Of a DNA stretch of 7,643 bases, positions 1 through 5,500 are shown in pieces. Made by a program: the position numbers and the translations under genes. Within the stretch, counting starts at the first letter, position 1, and each line of letters opens with the position of its first letter. Origin of the DNA: Bifidobacteriaceae bacterium (lineage in GTDB: Bacteria; Actinomycetota; Actinomycetes; Actinomycetales; WQXJ01). The stretch covers positions 1 to 7,643 of the forward strand of contig JAISCU010000444.1 of assembly GCA_031265345.1 (NCBI GenBank). The letters are read 5' to 3'. The notes under the pieces were generated by a model that did no database searches, was not told the origin of the DNA, and saw only the letters and a program-made list of their open reading frames with translations.

Positions 1-1
1 C

Positions 2-76
2 CGCCAAGCCGACCTCCCCCAGGACGTCCCCGTCCCGTGGTGGGGCGGGCGCACCCTCTCCTACCGGCTCGACTAG
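2..76 (+). CDS. C-terminal tail of an unknown plus-strand gene (5' partial)
   Basis: Frame 2 of the plus strand is open from the window edge and reads RQADLPQDVPVPWWGGRTLS then YRLD before TAG at 74-76. The balanced composition, with Trp, Tyr, Asp and Leu, looks more like real protein than the Arg/Pro/Ala-rich noise in other frames here. Only 24 residues are visible and I do not recognise the family. If real, this gene converges with the Prim-Pol gene and both end on the same CTAG tetramer. It could equally be a chance frame. Confidence 0.3.
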   Translation, partial: RQADLPQDVPVPWWGGRTLSYRLD

Positions 77-630
77 CGCCTAACCGACTGCGTGGAAACC
101 CGCGCTAAGGCGCGGACCAGCCGGTAACCGGCGGCCGCGCCGTCGGGGCCGGCGCCGGTCGAGGGCGGGACGATCACGTAACCGCCTTCGCCCCGGAAAT
201 CCACATGCGCCGCGCCGCCGGCCCAGGAGCGCTGCGGCTGTCCCGGGCAGGCCGGAAAGTAGTAGTGGGCGCCGCCGGAGGGGGTGGCGACGACCATCGC
301 CCACCGGTCCCCGACCCCGGCGCCCTGGGCCGCCGCGAACAGCGCAAACCCCGACCGCTCGCCGCGCCGGTCCACGTCGACCGCATCCAGGCCTGACGCC
401 GCCCCGGTCGGGACCGCTATGTTCGCGTCCGGGTGGGCCCGCCACCACGCCCCGACCTGGCCGAGATCACACGTGGCGTCCAAGAACCCCTGCGCCGTCA
501 GGGGGCGTTTCGCGCGCGCCGCGCACGGGAACACGGGGACACCGGCCCGCGCCAACACGGACGCCGCTTGCGGCTTCGGCCGCGCTTGGGCTTCCCGGAA
601 CGCCTCTACGGCCTTGCCGTCCACGCTCAC
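73..630 (-). CDS. Bifunctional DNA primase/polymerase (Prim-Pol, archaeo-eukaryotic primase superfamily)
   Basis: A compact 185-residue protein that is essentially one Prim-Pol domain, expected to make primers and extend DNA during replication of a plasmid, phage or integrative element. The family signature runs throughout: GVPVFPC, KRPLTAQGF, WWRAHPDANIAVPTG, then the metal-binding DVD (D85 and D87 from the GTG), TPSGGAHYYF with H122, and VDFRGEGGYVIVPPS with D144. All three expected active-site motifs are present. There is no helicase or D5 domain, so a partner helicase would be needed. The start is uncertain. GTG 628-630 overlaps the stop of the ArdC-like ORF as GTGA, suggesting translational coupling; its own ribosome binding site is weak. 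ATG at 684 is an in-frame alternative, but the added sequence is Gly/Pro-rich. The stop is TAG at 73-75. Confidence 0.85.
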   Translation of the reverse strand: MSVDGKAVEAFREAQARPKPQAASVLARAGVPVFPCAARAKRPLTAQGFLDATCDLGQVGAWWRAHPDANIAVPTGAASGLDAVDVDRRGERSGFALFAAAQGAGVGDRWAMVVATPSGGAHYYFPACPGQPQRSWAGGAAHVDFRGEGGYVIVPPSTGAGPDGAAAGYRLVRALARVSTQSVRR

Positions 631-911
631 GCCCGCGATCCCGCGGCCGGGGCCCGGTTGCGCGCCCGAGCCGGTCCCGCCCATGCCGTGAGGCCGCGGT
701 CCGTCCGGGCCAAGGCCGCCCGGCCCAGACCCGGCGGCCCACCCTCGCCGGGCCGGCCGCCCCTTCTGCGGGACCGGGGCCGGGCCGCGAAAACCATCGC
801 CCGCCCCCGATCCTCCCCGTGTGCCAAACCCTCGACAGGCGCCGCCAACCGCTCGTGCAGCGCGGCCAGCTTCGCCTCGCGCTGACCGCGCCAATCCGGG
901 TCCGACACCAT
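627..911 (-). pseudogene. ArdC-like N-terminal fragment (95-residue ORF), probably a truncated gene
   Basis: ATG at 909-911 is preceded by GAGGAAGG with about seven bases spacing, a strong ribosome binding site. The first ~45 residues (MVSDPDWRGQREAKLAALHE, then RLAAPVEGL, then RAMVFAARPRS) resemble the start of actinobacterial ArdC-type proteins, whose N-terminal domain binds single-stranded DNA and which protect incoming DNA from restriction. In intact relatives I expect a motif like RSxSFxNTLLI after FAAR, then a zincin metallopeptidase domain with HExxH. Neither is present in any frame here. The remaining ~50 residues are low-complexity Gly/Pro/Arg/Ala. The bulk of the gene therefore appears deleted or never present. 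The TGA at 627-629 overlaps the GTG of the next gene. The alternative is a functional small protein translated for coupling. The ArdC link rests on pattern memory only. Confidence 0.5.
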
Positions 912-920
912 GGCCGCGCC

Positions 921-928
921 TTCCTCTG
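921..928 (-). promoter_or_regulatory. Strong ribosome binding site for the ArdC-like ORF
   Basis: GAGGAAGG-type sequence on the minus strand just upstream of ATG 911. It is among the best Shine-Dalgarno matches in the window. It shows that the start of the ArdC-like fragment is the genuine start of a gene even though the rest looks eroded. Confidence 0.6.
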
Positions 929-1042
929 GGGACAGATGGACACCTATGTGGTGCGCGACCGCCTCCCGCGAGCAAACAGCACGGGGAAGCTCCGTGACCC
1001 GGGAAGGCCTTCGGCACCCGCAGGTTCGCCGCGGGCGGCGTG

Positions 1043-1078
1043 GACGCGCGCAGCCATCAAGCCACAGCGGCGCGCGCC
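1043..1078 (-). terminator. GC-rich hairpin after the AraC-like gene, possible terminator
   Basis: On the minus strand GGCGCGCGC (1078-1070) can pair with GCGCGCGTC (1051-1043) through nine pairs, one of them G-U, around an 18-base loop. It begins about ten bases after the regulator's TAG stop. No T-tract follows. GC-rich alternating sequence pairs easily by chance, so this is a weak call. Confidence 0.3.
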
Positions 1079-1087
1079 GAAGAAGGA

Positions 1088-2083
1088 CTATTGCTTGAAT
1101 ACGAGGGGATCTGGGTACGAGGCGAGCGGATCTGGGTATCGGTGGGCTTCGAGGTGCGCGCCGAACCTTTCCCGGTACGTCGCCGGAGTCATCCCCACGG
1201 CGGTGCGGAACACCCGGATCGCGTGGCTTGTCTTCGTCCACCCGACCCGGCGTGCGACGTCTCCGATGCTCAGCGAGGTTTCGATCAGCAGATAGACCAT
1301 GTTGTGGACCCGGACCGCGTCGCGGAATTTCATCGGCGCTTTGCCGACTTGCGCGCGGAACGCCCGGTCGAACTGCTGCGGTGACAGGCACGCCAACCGC
1401 GCCACGCTCGCCACTGTGAACCGCTCGGCCGCGTGCTTGACGATCCACTCCCTGGCCTTGTTTATCTCTGGGCGGATCGCGCGGATCGACGCCATTGACG
1501 GCATCGTCGGCTTGCGAGCCAGGCCGCCCTTGGAACCCCATATCCGATGTCCGCTTCGCCGAAGCTGGGGCGCCACGACACCCAACGGCGCTGTCGCCGC
1601 TGACAACGCCTCATAGTAGGAGCTGCGGATGGCCCCTGCCTTGGTCATCCCGGCCAGCGCGTCCAAGCTCGCGCCGAGCACCCGCTGGGCGTCAGCGTCC
1701 TCGACCCGGACAACCTGCGACGGCTCGGGGAACAGGTACCGAGCCGCGACTCTGGCCGCCTCGCGGTCCGGGGCGACCGGCAGGCACTCCCAGCGGACTT
1801 GGTCCAGCATGAAATCCACCGCGAAGAACAACCGGCTCAAGGTGACCTGCCCCTCCGGGTCGATGGCGCACGGCACGTTTGGCATCAAGAACACCACCGA
1901 CCACGGCTTCACCAGCTCGGGAGGTTTGTCGCGGTGGAAGACCCGCCCCGTGCCATCGCGCACCACCGCCAACTCCAGCCAGTCGTACGCGGCCGGGGAA
2001 TACATGCGCCTGAGCGCCACCGTCTGGGCGCAAAACGGAACGCCGGGCTCGACAGCGAACGCCCGCAGGCCGGGCATCACCAC
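1088..2083 (-). CDS. AraC/XylS-family transcriptional regulator
   Basis: A DNA-binding regulator of 331 residues. The C-terminal ~100 residues hold the paired helix-turn-helix motifs of the family. The first is around FTVASVARLACLSPQQF (residues ~222-238), followed by FRAQVGKAP. The second is around SIGDVARRVGWTKTSHAI, closing with FRTAVGMTPATYRERFG (to ~308). The N-terminal part (LELAVVRDGTGRVFHRDKPP, then LMPNVPCAIDPE) looks like the cupin-type sensing domain of such proteins; its ligand is unknown. I chose GTG at 2081-2083 because AAGGAG lies 11 bases upstream; ATG at 2075-2077 is the alternative. A longer frame from TTG at 2179 has no ribosome binding site and adds unconserved Gly/Pro-rich sequence. 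The tail after YRERFG is unusually long and contains a YPDPL duplication. The neighbours are mobile-element genes, so its target may be the element rather than the glycosidase gene upstream. Confidence 0.9.
   Translation of the reverse strand: MVMPGLRAFAVEPGVPFCAQTVALRRMYSPAAYDWLELAVVRDGTGRVFHRDKPPELVKPWSVVFLMPNVPCAIDPEGQVTLSRLFFAVDFMLDQVRWECLPVAPDREAARVAARYLFPEPSQVVRVEDADAQRVLGASLDALAGMTKAGAIRSSYYEALSAATAPLGVVAPQLRRSGHRIWGSKGGLARKPTMPSMASIRAIRPEINKAREWIVKHAAERFTVASVARLACLSPQQFDRAFRAQVGKAPMKFRDAVRVHNMVYLLIETSLSIGDVARRVGWTKTSHAIRVFRTAVGMTPATYRERFGAHLEAHRYPDPLASYPDPLVFKQ
1107..1138 (-). repeat. Short direct repeat in the 3' end of the regulator gene
   Basis: GGATCTGGGTA occurs at 1107-1117 and 1128-1138, exactly 21 bases apart. 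It encodes the repeated YPDPL in the last residues of the AraC-like protein. The spacing is seven codons, so the frame is kept, and about two turns of the helix. It may be a simple duplication or a trace of recombination at the gene end. Confidence 0.75.
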
Positions 2084-2094
2084 CGCCGCGCCTG

Positions 2095-2100
2095 CTCCTT
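2095..2100 (-). promoter_or_regulatory. Ribosome binding site AAGGAG deciding the start of the AraC-like regulator
   Basis: AAGGAG on the minus strand lies 11 bases before GTG 2083, and 17 before the in-frame ATG 2077. No comparable site precedes the upstream TTG at 2179. This supports a 331-residue product over the 363-residue frame. Confidence 0.6.
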
Positions 2101-2243
2101 CAGGGCCCTGGCCCGGCGCCAGCGAAGAGCGGTCAAGACCGCGACCCGCCGGCTTGCCGAGCCGCAGGCACGGGGCCAAGAAAAGACCGCAATGCCCGCG
2201 CCTGGCCTTCTGGCGCCGGGTACGCGACCGCGTGGCGCGCGCC

Positions 2244-2271
2244 CCGGCGACTCGACTGCCTGAGTCACCGG
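2244..2271. promoter_or_regulatory. Imperfect 10-bp inverted repeat upstream of araC-like gene, possible operator
   Basis: CCGGCGACTC (2244-2253) and GAGTCACCGG (2262-2271) pair at 9 of 10 positions around an 8-base spacer. The repeat lies about 160 bases upstream of the regulator's preferred start. The size fits an operator for a dimeric regulator, including autoregulation, but AraC-family sites are more often direct repeats. A chance match in GC-rich DNA is possible. Confidence 0.25.
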
Positions 2272-2492
2272 ACGGACGCGGCCTTGCGGCTCATTCTCGC
2301 AGCCGTTCGCAGCGCCGCGGCCAAACCGCGTTGCCGTCGGGTCGGTCAGGCCGCACGACGCGCGGGCAGGTGTCGCGCGGGTTCCTGGACCAGGGTTGCC
2401 AGGGAGAGCCGCAGACGCCATCCGGCCCGCGCAGCGGCGGCTTCCAGGCCAGCTACTGGCGCAGGCGGTCGCCTCGTCCGGTAGGACGTGTG

Positions 2493-2538
2493 GCCCCGTC
2501 CTCAGTGCCCGCCCGCCGGCGAACACTGAGGACGGGGC
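2493..2538 (-). terminator. Perfect 15-bp inverted repeat downstream of the surface-protein gene
   Basis: GCCCCGTCCTCAGTG (2493-2507) is exactly complementary to 2524-2538, with a 16-base loop. Two further G-U pairs are possible at the base. It starts 44 bases after the stop codon of the surface-protein gene, the right place for an intrinsic terminator. No T-tract follows on either strand, which is common for high-GC actinobacterial terminators. Because it is symmetrical it could also stop plus-strand transcripts. Confidence 0.75.
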
Positions 2539-2582
2539 TGGGCTGTCGCCGGCGGCCCGGTCTTCTCCTGGCGTGGGCGCCG

Positions 2583-5500
2583 TCAGGTGGATCTCCCCAG
2601 AAGCCGCCGCCGCCAGCCAAGCAAGGCTCCCGCTGCTGCGAGCGACAGCAACGACAATCCCGCGAACGCGCCCACGTTGGAACCTGTGACGGGCAGACCG
2701 CTTTGACGCGGCGTCGCGCTGGGCGCGGTGGGCGTCAGGCTCGGAGTCGGCGTGGGGGTCGGAGTCGGCGTGGGGGTGGCGGCCGGGCTGATGGTGAGCG
2801 ACCCCTGCACAATGGCCAGGTCGTAGTTCCCGGACTGCTCCGCGCCTGCCCTCGTGATCGACACCGCGTCCAGTTCAGACGGGTACACGCCGGGCTGGGT
2901 TCCCGACACCTCCACGGCGGTGGTCGCGAGCGTGTCTCCGCTGGCGAGGCCGCCACCTGTCACCCGGACCGGCAGCGCCACTTTCACGGGCTCCCCGGTG
3001 GCGGTGGCCTCGAGCTTGTCCACGGTCAACGTGATAGGCCTGGGCTGGATGGTCAGCGTGCCGAGGATCGTGGTCGCGTCCCCCTCCAGCCGGTAGGCCG
3101 GGTTCAGGATCACCAGGTGGGCGGCTGACACCGACCGGTCGCCGACCGATTCGCCGGCATCCCGGACCACCACCACCAGGTAGTCGTCCTCGTCCCACCC
3201 GTCCGGCAGGCCAAGAACAACCCAGCTGGCCGGGTCCGCCTCGCCGTAGACCTTGGTTTCGGGACGCAACGAGAGCTCCGCCGCGTTGATCGAGATGGGA
3301 GGCGGCGCGCCCGCTGCGGTGATCGTCAACCTGCCCTGGATGATGGTGATGTCGTAGTCGCCGGTCACGTCCACCCCGCCGCGGAGAATCCCCACCGCGT
3401 CGGGCGTGAGCGCTGATTCGTACTGGCCGGGGGCCGTGCCCGAAACGGGGACGCTGGTCGTTGAGAGCGTGTCCCCGGCGCGCAGGCCCACGGCGGAGAC
3501 TGGCAGTTCAGCCGTCTGCTCGGCGCCCGTCTCGACCAACTGGGCCGAGCCGACGATGACGACCGCCGACCTTGCCGGAGCTGTCAGCGTTTCGAGGCGT
3601 TGGATAGCGTCGGCGAGATCTTCCGCCGCCGCGTCAACCTCGGCCTGGGTGTGAGTCGTGTCCTGCCCCTCAACGCGAAGCTCCTGCAGCAGTTGAACCG
3701 CTTCCGCCAGCTTCTCGTTCAAGGCCGTCAGCGACTCCGGGCTGAACCTGCCGGTCAGCGTCGCCAGCGTCGTGCCCTCGGCTACCGCCGCTTCCAGAGC
3801 CGACACCTCCAGTGGGGTGACCTTCTCTGCTCGGACGGTCATCTCGAGGAGCCCTCGGGCCCACGCCGCGCTGCTCTTGTGCACGACATCGTAAACTCCG
3901 ACGTTCTGGAACTTGACGTAGCGGTACGTCTTGTCCTGGCCGGCGAAGTCGTGCGCCTGGAATCCGGGGATGAGGTTGCCCGCTGTGTTGACGAGCACGT
4001 CCCACTTGGTGTCGGCTGAAGTCGGGTCTCCGTTGGTTGCGAGCAGCCTGTAGCGGTGCGCCGCGTCGGAGCCGCCGACTTCTTTGAACGACAGCGCGAT
4101 GTTCGACAGCTTGCGTTCCTGGCCGAGATCCAGCGTGATGAAGAAGTCGACACCGCTCCCCTTGTAGGCTTCCTCGGTTTTGTCCCAGGCGGCCATGTCG
4201 TGGTAGCGCCCGTCGAAAGCGGTTCCCACGTCGTAGTGCCTGATGATGCCGACCTGTTCGTTCGCGCCACCCGCGCAGGTCTCCCAGTCGACCTCGACCT
4301 GGGGGACCACATCGCACGGGCCCATCTTCACGGTCTTCTGGTAGTCGATGACGCGCGGGGTGTGGTCGGCGGGGTCGTATGCTCCGGGAGTCTGACTGAT
4401 GGCGACCTGCTCGTCGGTCTCCTGATCCGGCCACACGCGGTTGCTTGCGCGATCATCCGGGTCGAATCTGACGTTCGTTCGCTGGGTGTAGTCAACCACG
4501 ACCTTGCCGGGCTCCGGCTGGTAGACCTCGCCCTTGACCGCGCCGATCACGATACTCGAGCCGCTGCCACTGAGCCATCCGGTGCCGAGGTCTTTGAAGT
4601 CTCCGGTGTCGCCGCCAAGGCCGAGCGCTTCGTCGTCAATTGTCAACGGCAGATACACGGTTGTCGAACTGGTGCGGTCGTACTCGATCCAGCGGCTGCC
4701 GTTGAACAGGTACTGGGGGTTGTCCTTCGTGCCAAGGTTCCACACCCCGCCGACCTGGGTCTGCCAGGTGGTGGCGTCCGCGAACGGCTGCAGGTCGGTC
4801 CACACGTCGCCCGGCTCGACCCCGCCGTCGTCCCGGCTATAGCCATACTGGTCGCGTTCTCTGCCGAAGCCGGCGGAGATGTCCGCCGTTCGCGAATACA
4901 TGGCCTGGTTCTTGTACCACCCGGACTGGCCGGAGGTGAAGAGGTACACGTAGTCGCCGCCTGGGCTGCGGACGGCCTGCGGCGCCTCACGGTGCTTGCC
5001 GACGAAGACGTCGTACTCTTCGGTTGGGACAACATTCGTCACATCGCCGGTTGTGCCCCACACGCGCATGTAGATGTGGTCGGAACCGGTGATCATGTAC
5101 ACCTCGCCGTCCCCGCCGAATGCCTGATCGTCGTGGTAGAGCACGTAGTCGCGGCTGCCGTAACCGATGTTCTGGCCGTAGCGCGGCGGCGTGGGGTTGC
5201 TGCCGTCCATGGTGTAGTACACCTCGGCGCCGTAGGTCGGCGAAAGCACTCGCATCTCGTGGTAGCCGAACATCGAACCGTCGGACGCGCTGTAATCGCC
5301 GCTCTTGAAGTTCACCACGGGTTCGAACACGGGGACGGCCGCCTTCTCCTCGTCCGTCGCCGCGATCTTGAACTTGGTGGTCGCGGCCTCGCTGGCCGTT
5401 CCGCCAGACAGATCCACGGTCACTGCCTTGACCGTGACCAGGCCGTCCGATCCCTTCGGGAGCGATGAGAACTGCTGGTTGGGAACATTCCAACGGTTGT

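Larger units (their letters stand above)
2084..2582. other. Intergenic region between surface-protein gene and araC-like regulator
   Basis: About 500 bases with no convincing gene. Open frames exist on both strands, but their translations are Arg/Ala/Pro/Gly-rich, lack recognisable domains and have no good ribosome binding site, as expected of chance frames in GC-rich DNA. The region holds the hairpin at 2493-2538, a short palindrome CCTGGACCAGG (2384-2394), an imperfect inverted repeat at 2244-2271 and the ribosome binding site of the regulator at 2095-2100. I see no convincing -35/-10 pair, although the regulator's promoter should lie here. Confidence 0.6.

Noticed and set aside
19..72. Short minus-strand frame after Prim-Pol starting at a GTG beside AGGAGAGG
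   Set aside because: Spacing between the purine stretch and the GTG is very short, the visible peptide has no recognisable features, and the plus-strand frame there looks more protein-like.
631..1017. N-terminal extension of Prim-Pol up to position 1017
   Set aside because: The added residues are Gly/Arg/Pro low-complexity, overlap the ArdC-like ORF in another frame and come before the point where the Prim-Pol domain begins.
1000..1017. GAAGGCCTTC palindrome as a regulatory site
   Set aside because: Only ten bases of symmetry in GC-rich DNA and no positional support.
2108..2136. TTGACC at 2136-2131 (minus) as -35 box for the regulator
   Set aside because: At the proper spacing the -10 position reads GGCCAG, not a TATAAT-like hexamer.
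2084..2179. Extended start (TTG 2179) of the AraC-like regulator
   Set aside because: No ribosome binding site precedes it, and AAGGAG sits ahead of the GTG at 2083.
2077..2526. 149-residue minus-strand open frame in the intergenic gap
   Set aside because: It runs through the terminator hairpin, has noise-like composition and no good ribosome binding site.
1629..3128. 499-residue plus-strand open frame
   Set aside because: It crosses antisense to the AraC-like gene, the intergenic hairpin and the end of the surface-protein gene; its translation is Arg/Gly/Ser/Pro-rich with no domain.
4056..5468. 470-residue plus-strand open frame
   Set aside because: Antisense shadow of the GH43/discoidin part of the surface-protein gene; its Val/His/Asp-rich translation reflects the GC-rich codons opposite.
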